Positions 1 to 10,567 of a stretch of 64,000 nucleotides of DNA are shown piece after piece. Below the pieces are notes generated by a model that was not told the DNA's origin, ran no database searches, and saw nothing but the letters and a program-made list of their open reading frames with translations. The first letter of the stretch is position 1. Each line of letters begins with the position of its first letter. Origin of the DNA: Bacteroidetes bacterium UBA6221 (GTDB taxonomy: Bacteria > Bacteroidota > Bacteroidia > Chitinophagales > Chitinophagaceae); the NCBI GenBank assembly GCA_002421685.1, contig DISB01000016.1:385775-449774 (forward strand). The letters run 5' to 3'. The translations under genes were made by a program, and so were the position numbers.

Positions 1-2452
1 CTTGAACACCAAAATCCATAGCACGGAATATTGAATTACTATCAGCTTTATCCGCCCGAAAAGACCTACTACTTGGACCATAACTATTCATAGTTGAATT
101 AGCCCAACCACCATTGGCCATATATTCTGCTACACTGCCATACATGCCATACTTACCGCCGGGAGATAGGTCGTCCATCATTTGCCTTTTTTTGGCGGCG
201 CAAGGATTAGTAGTATCTGCATACTTCAAATCTTTACAAGGAAATTCTGCCGCCACTACGGTCTTCCTTACAAAATAATGTTCATCATTATAACAATCCG
301 GCTCGTTATCCTTTACAAACTGGCGGACAGTATTATTTATCTCCGGACGTGAAAAACTCAACGTTTTACTTGCCAGGTATTTCCCTTTCTGCAGCCAGCT
401 TTGTACAGCCGCCCCGGACAAGTCCATAGCTACATTGCTGTTTAACACGCTATCACTACCTATAACACCTGATGTGGCCGGTATCTGCGGTGCTCCACAA
501 TCGTCCGTTGCAGAATATATATAGTATGCTTTCGCCCACAGGTACTTACCATTGCACCCTGTTCTATACGCAGGAATATTTACTTTATATTGCAGGCTAT
601 ATATACCATTTTTTTCACCATAAAAAGGGCTTTCAATAAAAAGAGAGTTGGAGGTTTTATTCTGATCAGAAAAAGCGATAGAGAAACAATCAGCAAAACC
701 TGTATCGTAATCAGGCAATACATCAATAGGTGTTTCCAGGGTATCTGGTATGCCGATAAGGCCTGATGCTATAGTCTGGCCTTTAGGATTATGAATTGTA
801 AAGCTTGTCTGGCCATTCGGGTCTGTTATTACCTGCTTCGGATAATGTACAAAATTACCGGCTTCACCACTAAACAGGCTATTCAACTCAGACTGAGTCG
901 CCCTCACATATTCGTAACGTGTGCCATGGCCGTTCCACAGTTGGTTTTCATAACCAGCACCACCTTGCCACAGCAACAAGTTGTCAGGAGAATAAACACT
1001 TTGAATAAAGGGATAGCCTTTTGCATCAGGTACGAACCGCTCGTAAATACCTTTATCAGGATTGAGTGGTGAATAATACTTTTTAGCCCATGCCGAATTG
1101 GACAGCGGTGCTATTGAATCAGGCGTGGAGCAGGAGAGGTTATCAAAATCATTACTTCTGTACGGATTACCAGTGGTTTCGTGCAAAGTCACATCAGGGT
1201 TATAATATAAAGCACCTTGCTTAATTGGTATGGGTAAGGTCTGAATAGAAGCCCTACCTTCCTTATCGTATATCTTGTCAACGGCTAGAACATAATCAAT
1301 ATCGGTATTTATTTTTGTTTGAGATTGCCTGTCCCTGAGCGTACCGTCGAAATAATTGATGACATGTTTATATTTACCCTCTTCAGCAAAGTTGATTGTG
1401 TATTGCCAGTTAAGACTATCGCTGTTATGCGGGGTTGAAATAAAATAGGCATGGCATTGATGACTCAGGTTTACCGTACCGGCATCCTGTAAATTCCAAC
1501 CACCGTAAATTGCTGTTTTATAATCGTTAGAATAATCAGGCCTTATAGCCCTAACCCTATATATTATCGCTCCATGCTCATATATTAACGGGATGTCAAA
1601 AGAATTTTCAGTAAGCCTTACCCGTGTGCTATTTTTTTTAAAATCGTATGCTACATTACTGCTAGCGCCAAAGGAATATCCGGGAGTTCCGGCAACTCCA
1701 TTGTTATAGACATTATAAGTATAATCATCTATATATAACCATTCCAGTTCAAACTCAATTGGTTTAAAATTATTGGTAGTAACGCTATTTGTACAACCCA
1801 ACGAGGAATTGGTAGATGTGCCCCAGGTAACATTCAGTGTTTTATTGTTAGTCACCGTGCCCCAGGGATATATAGTAAAGGGCACATTATCATATCGCTC
1901 CACAACCACGGATGACATTATATAAAAATTCTTGGGCAGGTCGGATCTTAATATCATATTATTTGAAGTGTCCTTTATACTGGTCACTTCTACAAGAAGC
2001 TTTTGGTAACCTGAAAACTTGTAGACATTCGCATCTACATAAGACACTCCGGAATCCGGATCATACGAAACCTGCAGGGTAATATTTTTTGACGTCGGAG
2101 TTCCCGGGCTTGCATAGTTAAAACACCAAATCGTCAGCTCAATATTATACAAATATGGCGATGTAACTACAACATTCGTATCATGGTTCACACCAACGAA
2201 AATGTAATTTTGTACGCTTTTGGTGAAAAAATCAGTCAAGCTGGGATTGCTTACTAACAAATCGTATTCATTGCTTTTAGTAACAGGCAATGAGTCGCTA
2301 TAAGCATTATTAGGCTTGTAACTTCCGTTATCTTTAATATCATAGCTATAAAGCCTTTCGCTTTTTTCATCAGGCAGATACTGAAAAACCTGTGCAACTG
2401 ATGACAAGGAAATCATGATTCCAATGCAGAGAAATAATATTCGGTTATACAT
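1..2452 (-). CDS. RHS-like giant surface protein, 3' end outside window
   Basis: The minus strand is open from an ATG at 2450-2452 to the window edge, giving at least 817 codons with no stop. The N-terminus has a signal peptide of about 20 residues ending near Ser-Val-Ala-Gln. The translation shows motifs typical of Bacteroidota RHS/YD-type giants: NYFDGTLRDRQSQT followed by DKIYDKEGRASIQTLPIP, and further on NPKGQTIASGLIG. It is the last visible gene of a seven-gene operon and starts 12 nt after the preceding gene. The usual pattern for such proteins is a long secreted beta-rich filament with a variable C-terminus, sometimes a toxin. That end is not visible, so a toxin role is unproven. I am confident the gene is real, less so about its family. 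Confidence 0.85.
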   Translation of the reverse strand, partial: MYNRILFLCIGIMISLSSVAQVFQYLPDEKSERLYSYDIKDNGSYKPNNAYSDSLPVTKSNEYDLLVSNPSLTDFFTKSVQNYIFVGVNHDTNVVVTSPYLYNIELTIWCFNYASPGTPTSKNITLQVSYDPDSGVSYVDANVYKFSGYQKLLVEVTSIKDTSNNMILRSDLPKNFYIMSSVVVERYDNVPFTIYPWGTVTNNKTLNVTWGTSTNSSLGCTNSVTTNNFKPIEFELEWLYIDDYTYNVYNNGVAGTPGYSFGASSNVAYDFKKNSTRVRLTENSFDIPLIYEHGAIIYRVRAIRPDYSNDYKTAIYGGWNLQDAGTVNLSHQCHAYFISTPHNSDSLNWQYTINFAEEGKYKHVINYFDGTLRDRQSQTKINTDIDYVLAVDKIYDKEGRASIQTLPIPIKQGALYYNPDVTLHETTGNPYRSNDFDNLSCSTPDSIAPLSNSAWAKKYYSPLNPDKGIYERFVPDAKGYPFIQSVYSPDNLLLWQGGAGYENQLWNGHGTRYEYVRATQSELNSLFSGEAGNFVHYPKQVITDPNGQTSFTIHNPKGQTIASGLIGIPDTLETPIDVLPDYDTGFADCFSIAFSDQNKTSNSLFIESPFYGEKNGIYSLQYKVNIPAYRTGCNGKYLWAKAYYIYSATDDCGAPQIPATSGVIGSDSVLNSNVAMDLSGAAVQSWLQKGKYLASKTLSFSRPEINNTVRQFVKDNEPDCYNDEHYFVRKTVVAAEFPCKDLKYADTTNPCAAKKRQMMDDLSPGGKYGMYGSVAEYMANGGWANSTMNSYGPSSRSFRADKADSNSIFRAMDFGVQ

Positions 2453-2464
2453 ATTATGTCAGCT

Positions 2465-3178
2465 TTATTCGGTTATTGTTAGTAGGTGATATCTTGCATA
2501 TTTATGAGCTAATGAAAATTTTTCGTTTTCATGTTTAAAAAACCTGTCAGTCAAGATTTTTGACTTGTCAAATTGGTATTTAAAATCAGTAATACGGTAG
2601 ATGCGGCTATAGCCAGCATTTTCTCCAAATTTATTTTTCTCCTCAACTTCAAACTCTATGCTTTTGATTAATAAAGTTTGTTTTTCAATTTCAACTGTAA
2701 ACCCGGCGAAGTCGTGATTTCTGAAAACCACATCTATTTTGTGGTTCCCGTTTGGCAATATCTTAGAGCTGAACGTGCCATGCTGCGCAATAATTGAATC
2801 GGATATATCTATAATATTGGGTTGAATTATATCGGAGGAAGATAAACCGAGCTTTTCCTTAAGTACTTCAATCGTCGAAACGGTTATTGTCCGGGATGGC
2901 ATGTCTACTTTGCAGTAGTATTTCTTATTTACTATTGATATGGACGATGCATTACTGTCTATATAACCATCTGCATTTTTGTAATACTGCCCGACTATGC
3001 TATCCTCAATCTTATTTTCAACTACATTTTTCAGGAACACTTTATAATTATATGCAAGAACAGGCTTGTCATTCGATTTTTTGATTTTATCGAATAAACT
3101 ACTGGTAAATGTCTGTGCAGTCATATACTGAACACCCGACATAGCGATTAAACTGAGCAATAAGAGGTATTTTTTCAT
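2465..3178 (-). CDS. Small secreted protein between two RHS-like giants
   Basis: A 237-residue protein with a clear signal peptide (Met-Lys-Lys, hydrophobic core, cleavage near Thr-Ala-Gln at about residue 22). The rest is rich in beta-strand-like alternating patterns (for example VDMPSRTITVSTIEVLKEKL and HKIDVVFRNHDFAGFTVEIE), and no catalytic motif is evident. It starts 7 nt after the stop of the 2093-residue gene and ends 12 nt before the next giant, so it is co-transcribed with both. It may be a periplasmic or outer-surface accessory, such as a chaperone for the giants. I do not recognise the family. Confidence 0.8.
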   Translation of the reverse strand: MKKYLLLLSLIAMSGVQYMTAQTFTSSLFDKIKKSNDKPVLAYNYKVFLKNVVENKIEDSIVGQYYKNADGYIDSNASSISIVNKKYYCKVDMPSRTITVSTIEVLKEKLGLSSSDIIQPNIIDISDSIIAQHGTFSSKILPNGNHKIDVVFRNHDFAGFTVEIEKQTLLIKSIEFEVEEKNKFGENAGYSRIYRITDFKYQFDKSKILTDRFFKHENEKFSLAHKYARYHLLTITE

Positions 3179-3185
3179 GCTGTCA

Positions 3186-6100
3186 CTATTTTTTCTGGTT
3201 CGAGCGCCTGCTTTCGCTTATAGTTACAATGCCCTGCTCTGTTTCTTTTTTCACCCTGATTAATAAGCCCTGCTGATCGTACTCATAAAAAGTTGAAAAA
3301 TTATTCTCATCCTGCTCTGCAATCAATTTGAAAGAAGCCGGGTCATACACAAATGACTTTACAGTTGCATCTATCGGAACAAATCGGATATCGTCAAAAT
3401 AAGCTCCGGCCGGCAACCTGATAGCAACTCCTGTCCATACACCTGCCATATTTATTTCACATTCTGCCTTATACCACCCATCTATGTTTCCTGTTTTTAA
3501 CTGGAAAGGGTATTGATTACCTCCGAGTATCATTTTTGTATTCGAAGCTACTGTTGCCGCGCTGCCTGATGTCGCCTTCAGCCAAAGGCTTACAATATAT
3601 TTCCTGGCCCCGTCCAACGAAAAGTTCTTCGTGTTTACCCAAGGTGTCGGCGAGTTATATCCGGCATCTTTTATTTCGGGCGATATGCTCCTGACATTTA
3701 TATCAAAATCCTGGTTGTTGCTGCAATACAATGAGTAGGTACCTGTATGACTTTCACTGGATGTAATAGTGTTACCGGATGAGGCAGTGAGATTCAACCT
3801 CACATAGTCCTGCTTATAACGGGTAACAGTACTCTGCACGCTATTGAATGCCTTTGCAAAAGGAGTAAAGTAGTAATATGAGCCCTGGTATAGTCCGCGA
3901 AGGTATTTAGGCACCATAATATTATAATCCTCAAACCCTTCAAAACAGAAACCTTTTTGCCTTACATTAGAGCCTACGGCTACCGGCAATGATTTGTTAT
4001 AGCCATACTGGGCACTTGAATATTTACCCGTAGCATCCACTTCTTCTATTGCATTACTAAAGACATCATACTTCAGAATCTTACTCTGTGCAATCCATTT
4101 TGATGTATTATCCGGTACGATTCCGTCAATTACGGTTCTGTTTGCCACCAGGTAGCTCCAGAATTCATTGCCAGAAATACTGTACGTACCATCCTCGCTA
4201 ATATTACCTTGGGAATAGTCCCTGTTTGCATTGTAAGCGTAACTTTTAACAGGCCTGTAATTACCCTTATGGCCTAAAACATATCGGTTCATAATCTTCA
4301 TATCCTTATCGGTAACCGACACAGGGTATATATACGGATTATAAACACCATACGTTATAAGTTGAGAGTCTCCGTAATCAGAACTATACGGAGCTGCCAC
4401 GTCTGAGAACTCTGTTACCGAAAGGTTCAACACTTTACCGTATGCAGCATTAGCGTCAATAAGTCCGCTAACACTTGTAGTATAAGGGTTAGATGTCAAT
4501 GTAGCGGATTGTACATGCTGATCGAGGTTATTACGACGGCCTGAACGTAAAACTTTAACGAATACGTCATTTACCTTGCTACCCGTCGTTAAGCCGCCAG
4601 GCCAGAGCACATTTCCGTTTGCATCTTTCAAAGCCCTTAATACCACCTGCCTGAATGGTTGTGTCTGAACATAATCAACCGAATCAACAGTATCGCACTG
4701 CACCCTGTTACGTGGATATGGTTCATAATAAGAGTAGCAATAAAATCCCGGTGGTAAGAAAGGCTGTATAGACGGTGTATTATTGACCGGGTTATGGGCT
4801 TTCCAATTATCTTCATCGTCCACCACCCACGCTTTTACTTTGTGTGTAACACTATTTTCTGTATAGGTCAACAGTAGTTCGTCCCCCGGCGTAAACCTGT
4901 CCCTGTTAAGGAACAGCCGCCCGTAATAAGAATCATACAACTGGTGTCTTTCGATAACGAGTGAATCAGCCTTTTCTTCATAACCTATATTTGTATAAGC
5001 AGGCTGCATGCCCTCATATGCCCAGTATGCCGGGATATTTAGATTATAATTCCCCTTAAACTGGCTGCCTGAACTATATTCGTTATTAGTACGGGTGAGC
5101 AATACCGCCCCTGTTTCGCTATCATACAGCAAATTTTCAGTCTTAATTTTTGCACCATGGTCATATGTTTCTATAGAATTGAGTATACCATATTTCTGTA
5201 TGATTTTAGTTGAAACCATTGACCTGAATATTGTTTTCTCCTCTTTATCAGGGAAAAAGGCAGTGGGTATAGGTATAGGAACAAAAACGAACAAAACCAC
5301 ATTGACATTTATATCAACATTTCGACGGTACGCCCTTATATCCCTTTCCCTGCTGTCTATTGTGAAGTCCATTTCTTCTCCAAGTCTAATGGGCTGAACA
5401 GTATATCCTCCGGCAGTACCCCTTGTCCGTACTACTGCATTTACCTGGTTATCAAGCTTACCTTTACTATCAATCTGATATTTGTAAGTCATACCCGACA
5501 CTTTTTCCCTTTTAACATTAGAGCCGTCTGTATGAATGATATAATAACTTGTCTCTTTAGGTTTACCGTGCATGTCATTAAACTTCAGCACATACCCCTG
5601 CATGGCTTTTACTTCTTCGTACTTTTTTCGCAGTGTTTTGGTTTTAACAGGAGATGGGGCGTCTTTCTCCGTATAATCTACCTCAATCGGGAACTCCTTG
5701 GCTGTGTAAAAGGTATGTTCTTCCTCAGACTGGGCAGAACGTGCGTTGCCAATGTGTATACTTCTGACTGTTATCTTGCTATAGCCCACAACCGGCGGCG
5801 GGAAAAATGATTCTCCAAAAGGTTCTTCCTGGAAAAACTTTATAGCTGGTAATAGTCGCCCTGCGCTGCCTGTATAGGGAACAGGAGCTTTGAACGGATT
5901 TTCATCACCACCTATCATCGGCTCATAACTCGCAACACCGGTGCTGACATTTTTATCCCATTTACTGTCCCATTCTGTATAGTCATATGTTTTGCCATAG
6001 CTGGCATCTGCACCACCGGCAAGTACACTCCAATTATCATTAAGTGTCAGTTCTTTAACCCTGAGCCCACCGCCATCTTTTGTGAGCCCGGGCACATTTA

Positions 6101-9100
6101 GCCTCACCCACGATTTAGACGTAATAATGCTCCTGGCTTTTTTGTCTTTTTCTACAAATCTGACTATAGGATTCTTAGCTATTGTCAATAGCTCTGTGGC
6201 CGAGGCTTTTAATCCCTGCAATATTTGTATTGCGCCACCACCTCCACTATAACCGGGATAGATAATATGTGGCAGATAATGCCGGCCAATATTGAGTCCG
6301 TATATAGTAGCAGGGTGTAACAGATGATTGCTATTGCTTCCCGGACGCTCGCGTTTCAATCTTACGTAACCATAATTATTGTCGTTGGAACATATGCCTA
6401 CTTCTTCTATTTCCGCATATCCCTTTATGTGCTCGTACTTACCTTTGCCTGTTATATCCAGGTTAAAGCTATAATATAATGTGTTTGTATTTTCAAGGTA
6501 ATTGTCTTTCATAGACAGTGCCGAATTTTCACGGTCTATTCTTCTTTTGAAATAGACGTAGTTATTTACCTTGCTTACACTTTCATATAAATTCGCTTTT
6601 TGTTCAAAGTTTGCAGTATTACCCACGCCCTCAACTTTAAACATTTGCATACTCCGCTTGTTCTGAACATATGAATAATCATCACTTTCATACTCTACGT
6701 GTATTTTACCTCCTGAGGGCAACTTTATATCAGTGAGCGACCACGCTCCCACATTAGCATCAGCACTACCATCCTGATTGACATATGGATACTCAAAACT
6801 GCCTAACCCTGAAAATAAAGGTTGATAATTACCCCACCTGTCTTTTAAAGCAAAATTGTATTGCGGATTTAACCCATTATATGAAAAGACGTATGGGCTG
6901 AGTAGATTCTTATTTGAACTTCCATATTTTATATAAATTCTTTCAAGAGTAAGCTTCCCGCCATCATAAGTATTCGCCTCGTTGCTATTAGGTGAAAAGG
7001 AGTTGGGTATCCCCTTACATAACCTGTAAGAATACCTGAAAATAACAGTTTTAATCGGTACTGCTGAATTACCGGACTCGTTTATATACCGGTCATGTTT
7101 ATTGTACAACTTGATTGAGTCAAGTTTATACGAGCGTTGGTTTTCGGAACTTGACCCGGCATACATACCTCCTACATCTACTGTACTACCTGATGGTAAT
7201 ATAGCGGCGGTCACACCCTTGCCATCTTCACGTTCAGAAGTATAGAACTCAGCGACATAGTTTTTTGTTTCGATAGAGCGTATATGCCATATCTGCTTTG
7301 ATCCAGCGATATAGCTCCCCTTATCATCATCTCCATCAGACCAAAAACCGGGATTGTATTGTGCAGAATCGGAATTATACGGCGCACGCCACCTGTAATC
7401 ATCGTGAGCACGTGTGTAATTTATCTTTGTAAAACTTCCCAGGTCATCATCAGTGGGCCCATCTCCCAATACATCTACATAATCTTTAGAGAGTACTGAA
7501 GTCAGCAGGTAGCTATATGCGTATGCGGGTTTACCGGTATGAGAATAAAAATTCTCCTTACCCTTACTATTATTTTTCGTATCGTCTCCGTTATCAATCT
7601 TTACTAAACCATTAGCAAGGTTAGCGTTGCCTGATGACACATTGAAAGACACCTCGCGGGTAACATGGTTTAAAGCCGGAATACCGTAGATATACCGGCG
7701 TCCGTCCGGCAATGTCTGGGTAAACTCGGTAAGATGATGCGCCTTTGCCTGGTTAGCATTTGTACCATATCTATTTTCTTCGGTAACAGCAGGATTGGAA
7801 AAAGGCTGTGACACTCCGTCACTAAAGCTGATGATTTTTTTATGCTGTGCAACGTCGTTCACATCAGCTTCGGCTGAAGTGATGAAAGAGAGTAAATTGG
7901 CCCTGGTTGTCCTATCTGTTGCACTACCTGTATATACATAACTATTCCCAAACTTTCCGGGCATTGAGCCGGCCCCTGCTCTCCCCTTTGTATACAAAGT
8001 ATTTTCGTTTTCACCCAAGTAAAGTGCCTTCTCGTTAAACAGGCTGGTTGTCAGTTGTTGATTATTATAGGTCAATTCACCTGCTTGCTTAAAATACACC
8101 TTTTCATATAAGCTACCGGTATCCTTTGCACGAAAAGGTAACATCTTCCAGGGGCCGGATTTATTCTCATTATCATAAAAAGTCAAGTCAGTACCCAGCT
8201 CAAACAAGTTACCCAGACCGGCTTCTATTTTAACATCAAAACTTGTGCTTTTAGGAGGGTTAACAAACGGGTCGAAAACGGTGCCAATATCATTTCGGTA
8301 TGGGCGGAACATGCCGCCTGTGCCCTGTCCGCTTATTGAATACACGTCGTATGTCATTGATGAAAGGGGGAGATTTTTCAATGTATTATTGTAATACCCG
8401 TCATTATCACGGCTAAAATCCATAATACCTTCTTTAGGCGCATTTTCAGAATATAAGTACCCATACGCCTGCCTTGAACCATCTTGCCCGTACTTCAGCG
8501 TAGACTTCATAATACTTAAGTGTACATTAGGGAAAGCATAGAATATCTCTCCACCAAAACGTGTTTGAAACTGGAATGTTTTTTGCACACTTTCATTAGT
8601 AATCACCGGCACATAGTTCTGTAAACCTATAGGTATTGAAGAACCAAAAGACGCGCCTGCAATGCTCTGAGAGTGATACTTCCTCTCTACCTTATTAGTC
8701 TTCTCATTAAATCTTTCTCTCTTATATGATTGCGAGGCGCTGGCATTTATTCCGAATGACAAGTCTTTCAAACCCGTTCTTGAGTTGAAGCCTGTTCCTC
8801 CTGAAATTCCAATACCGGCTCCTACATCTTCGGTAATGGTCATAGGAATGCTCAACCCTGCATTCACGTCAATATCAGCGCCCGACTGAGACCCGAGTCC
8901 GATATCAACACCGGCACTAGCAACAGGAGTAGATACAGTAACACCTGCATTAACACCCACACTCACCCCCTTGTAATTATTGAATGCGATATAGTTGCCT
9001 ACACCAATAGATAAATTAATACCGTATTGGTTGGGATTGAAGCCAAACAACTCTGCAGAAACATTTGCACCAACTGCTATGCGCCAATCAGTTTCTTCAT

Positions 9101-9467
9101 TAATATTCAGTGTTTTTTCGACAGTTTCTCCATTATAATCATCTGGTAGGCCCCTTACAGAACGATTTATTTCTCCTGGATTGATATTCCAGCCTAAACC
9201 TACCCAACTTGCCTCTTGTTCTATTCCAACACCCGCATGATATGAAATATTAATCGGGAAACCCTCAACATCCATTAACGGTATATTGTATGTGAAGTCC
9301 CCAGAAAACATATCTACCATATCCGTGGTACCTACAGGCTCAAAGCTTTGTACTTCCGGCGTAGACGGGCCACTGGTAAGCGCCAGTGCGTAATTAGGGA
9401 AAAACAATTGGTAGGTGAATGAAAGAAAAAGCACTTTTGCTGTTGTCTTTATGAGGGTCGTTTTCAT
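3186..9467 (-). CDS. RHS-type giant secreted protein (2093 aa)
   Basis: It has a signal peptide (residues 1 to about 29, ending Tyr-Ala-Leu-Ala). The N-terminal block is characteristic of Bacteroidota RHS-like giants: FSGDFTYNIPLMDVEG, then EASWVGLGWNINPGEINRS. A glycine-rich stretch (about residues 130-250) reads like repeated beta strands. Long beta-rich regions follow. A jelly-roll/carbohydrate-binding-like segment lies near residues 1890-2020, and a single YD-like unit (FSTFYEYDQQGLLIRVKKE) sits near the C-terminus. The C-terminus is Lys-rich, with no T9SS sorting domain that I recognise. It is 7 nt downstream of the lipoprotein gene. Export to the cell surface is likely; the actual role (toxin carrier, adhesin, filament) cannot be told from sequence. 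Confidence 0.85.
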   Translation of the reverse strand: MKTTLIKTTAKVLFLSFTYQLFFPNYALALTSGPSTPEVQSFEPVGTTDMVDMFSGDFTYNIPLMDVEGFPINISYHAGVGIEQEASWVGLGWNINPGEINRSVRGLPDDYNGETVEKTLNINEETDWRIAVGANVSAELFGFNPNQYGINLSIGVGNYIAFNNYKGVSVGVNAGVTVSTPVASAGVDIGLGSQSGADIDVNAGLSIPMTITEDVGAGIGISGGTGFNSRTGLKDLSFGINASASQSYKRERFNEKTNKVERKYHSQSIAGASFGSSIPIGLQNYVPVITNESVQKTFQFQTRFGGEIFYAFPNVHLSIMKSTLKYGQDGSRQAYGYLYSENAPKEGIMDFSRDNDGYYNNTLKNLPLSSMTYDVYSISGQGTGGMFRPYRNDIGTVFDPFVNPPKSTSFDVKIEAGLGNLFELGTDLTFYDNENKSGPWKMLPFRAKDTGSLYEKVYFKQAGELTYNNQQLTTSLFNEKALYLGENENTLYTKGRAGAGSMPGKFGNSYVYTGSATDRTTRANLLSFITSAEADVNDVAQHKKIISFSDGVSQPFSNPAVTEENRYGTNANQAKAHHLTEFTQTLPDGRRYIYGIPALNHVTREVSFNVSSGNANLANGLVKIDNGDDTKNNSKGKENFYSHTGKPAYAYSYLLTSVLSKDYVDVLGDGPTDDDLGSFTKINYTRAHDDYRWRAPYNSDSAQYNPGFWSDGDDDKGSYIAGSKQIWHIRSIETKNYVAEFYTSEREDGKGVTAAILPSGSTVDVGGMYAGSSSENQRSYKLDSIKLYNKHDRYINESGNSAVPIKTVIFRYSYRLCKGIPNSFSPNSNEANTYDGGKLTLERIYIKYGSSNKNLLSPYVFSYNGLNPQYNFALKDRWGNYQPLFSGLGSFEYPYVNQDGSADANVGAWSLTDIKLPSGGKIHVEYESDDYSYVQNKRSMQMFKVEGVGNTANFEQKANLYESVSKVNNYVYFKRRIDRENSALSMKDNYLENTNTLYYSFNLDITGKGKYEHIKGYAEIEEVGICSNDNNYGYVRLKRERPGSNSNHLLHPATIYGLNIGRHYLPHIIYPGYSGGGGAIQILQGLKASATELLTIAKNPIVRFVEKDKKARSIITSKSWVRLNVPGLTKDGGGLRVKELTLNDNWSVLAGGADASYGKTYDYTEWDSKWDKNVSTGVASYEPMIGGDENPFKAPVPYTGSAGRLLPAIKFFQEEPFGESFFPPPVVGYSKITVRSIHIGNARSAQSEEEHTFYTAKEFPIEVDYTEKDAPSPVKTKTLRKKYEEVKAMQGYVLKFNDMHGKPKETSYYIIHTDGSNVKREKVSGMTYKYQIDSKGKLDNQVNAVVRTRGTAGGYTVQPIRLGEEMDFTIDSRERDIRAYRRNVDINVNVVLFVFVPIPIPTAFFPDKEEKTIFRSMVSTKIIQKYGILNSIETYDHGAKIKTENLLYDSETGAVLLTRTNNEYSSGSQFKGNYNLNIPAYWAYEGMQPAYTNIGYEEKADSLVIERHQLYDSYYGRLFLNRDRFTPGDELLLTYTENSVTHKVKAWVVDDEDNWKAHNPVNNTPSIQPFLPPGFYCYSYYEPYPRNRVQCDTVDSVDYVQTQPFRQVVLRALKDANGNVLWPGGLTTGSKVNDVFVKVLRSGRRNNLDQHVQSATLTSNPYTTSVSGLIDANAAYGKVLNLSVTEFSDVAAPYSSDYGDSQLITYGVYNPYIYPVSVTDKDMKIMNRYVLGHKGNYRPVKSYAYNANRDYSQGNISEDGTYSISGNEFWSYLVANRTVIDGIVPDNTSKWIAQSKILKYDVFSNAIEEVDATGKYSSAQYGYNKSLPVAVGSNVRQKGFCFEGFEDYNIMVPKYLRGLYQGSYYYFTPFAKAFNSVQSTVTRYKQDYVRLNLTASSGNTITSSESHTGTYSLYCSNNQDFDINVRSISPEIKDAGYNSPTPWVNTKNFSLDGARKYIVSLWLKATSGSAATVASNTKMILGGNQYPFQLKTGNIDGWYKAECEINMAGVWTGVAIRLPAGAYFDDIRFVPIDATVKSFVYDPASFKLIAEQDENNFSTFYEYDQQGLLIRVKKETEQGIVTISESRRSNQKK

Positions 9468-9474
9468 ACGGCTG

Positions 9475-10077
9475 CTATTTTATCACTAACGTGGGTAAAT
9501 TTTTTAAAGTTTTTTTTGAATAAGTCGCTTGTATATATGGATTGTCATTGTACCGGTCATTAAAAACCAGTTTCAGGCCAGACTGTAATTCCGGCAGTTG
9601 AAAGCCCACCACAATGGTATTATATGGTGCAAGACCATAGTTATCTTCATAATGATATGTGGCAGGAAAAAACTGCTGTTCATCGCAGAAAAGCGATATG
9701 TCATTTGCTGCTAATGACTGGTAATACATTATCATTTCACCTGCTTTTTGCTTCTTCTGAATATCGTCAATCACACTTCCGCCAAGGTCATTTTTGGATA
9801 CATTAATGATGAAAAAAATGTGCCCCTCTAATTCATTAATCCTGCTCTTTAATAGCTCTGTATTTGTATCTTGTAGTTGTTCACTATATTCTCTGCATGC
9901 CATGTAGTCAGCTGTAGCCAGCTGTATGATATACTCCGTATTTCCACTAATGATAGTCTGCCGGGTTGAGTTATTGCTCTCCATGTATCTGAGATATTTT
10001 GCCGGCTGCAAATCACCACTTGTATTGCAGCTGAACAAATACATACATAAAAGCAGTAGTTTAATTACCTTTTGCAT
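9475..10077 (-). CDS. Lipoprotein of the RHS-like operon
   Basis: A 200-residue protein beginning with Met-Gln-Lys, a short hydrophobic stretch and a lipobox-like Leu-Phe-Ser-Cys at residues 14-17, so it is probably a lipoprotein. The mature part mixes helical segments (about residues 50-125) and beta segments, with no known catalytic motif. Its start overlaps the end of the upstream membrane-protein gene by 17 nt, and it ends 7 nt before the 2093-residue giant. This arrangement suggests translational coupling and a role in anchoring or assembling the giant proteins. Family not recognised. Confidence 0.75.
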   Translation of the reverse strand: MQKVIKLLLLCMYLFSCNTSGDLQPAKYLRYMESNNSTRQTIISGNTEYIIQLATADYMACREYSEQLQDTNTELLKSRINELEGHIFFIINVSKNDLGGSVIDDIQKKQKAGEMIMYYQSLAANDISLFCDEQQFFPATYHYEDNYGLAPYNTIVVGFQLPELQSGLKLVFNDRYNDNPYIQATYSKKTLKNLPTLVIK

Positions 10078-10567
10078 ATTTTTTGTTTACATAATCAGTT
10101 AAATCATCAGTCAGATCGCGCTTTTCATCTGCATATAACAATGATCCTGCACCATTAGCGCCAATTAGCAGCATCAACTGTTTATCTTTCCCATATTGTT
10201 CAATAACTGGATTAAGTCTTTCCCAAATTTTTACGTTTATTTCCTTGTTCGACTTGGCATAATAGTCATTGAAAACCTGCTGTGCATATATTACCTGGCT
10301 ATCCAGGTGCGCATTATTCCCGACAACCTTTTGTAACATCTTCAGGCTATCTATGGCTTCACGTATTTTATATAGATTCTGGGCTGCGGCATTTTCGAGG
10401 TCTTTTTTGAATTCATAATTTTCGGCCAACCTGCCAATATCAATGTATGCTACGTCTTTTTTAGACATAAAATTCCCGATTGCATAAATTGCGAGCAGCA
10501 ATACAGCTACGCATATTAAGTACAATAGCGCTTTATCCAGTTTATTAAATTTTACAGATTGGGTCAT
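10061..10567 (-). CDS. Single-pass membrane protein with helical periplasmic domain
   Basis: A 168-residue protein with one transmembrane helix at about residues 12-32 (LLYLICVAVLLLAIYAIGNF). It is followed by a mostly helical, charged domain that may form a coiled coil (about residues 45-125). The tail DLTDDLTDYVNKKYAKGN is polar. It resembles the general shape of OmpH/Skp-like anchored chaperones (a 'YIDIGRLAENYEFKKDLE' start after the TM and a long helical hairpin), but that is only a shape comparison. Its ATG overlaps the stop of the upstream gene by 4 nt (ATGA), and its own end overlaps the lipoprotein gene by 17 nt. It belongs to the RHS-like operon. Confidence 0.75.
   Translation of the reverse strand: MTQSVKFNKLDKALLYLICVAVLLLAIYAIGNFMSKKDVAYIDIGRLAENYEFKKDLENAAAQNLYKIREAIDSLKMLQKVVGNNAHLDSQVIYAQQVFNDYYAKSNKEINVKIWERLNPVIEQYGKDKQLMLLIGANGAGSLLYADEKRDLTDDLTDYVNKKYAKGN

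Noticed and set aside
5095..5810. Plus-strand frames opposite the 2093-residue giant gene (100 and 92 residues)
   Set aside because: They lie inside a long minus-strand gene with clear family motifs, have no promoter, and read as low-complexity antisense translations.
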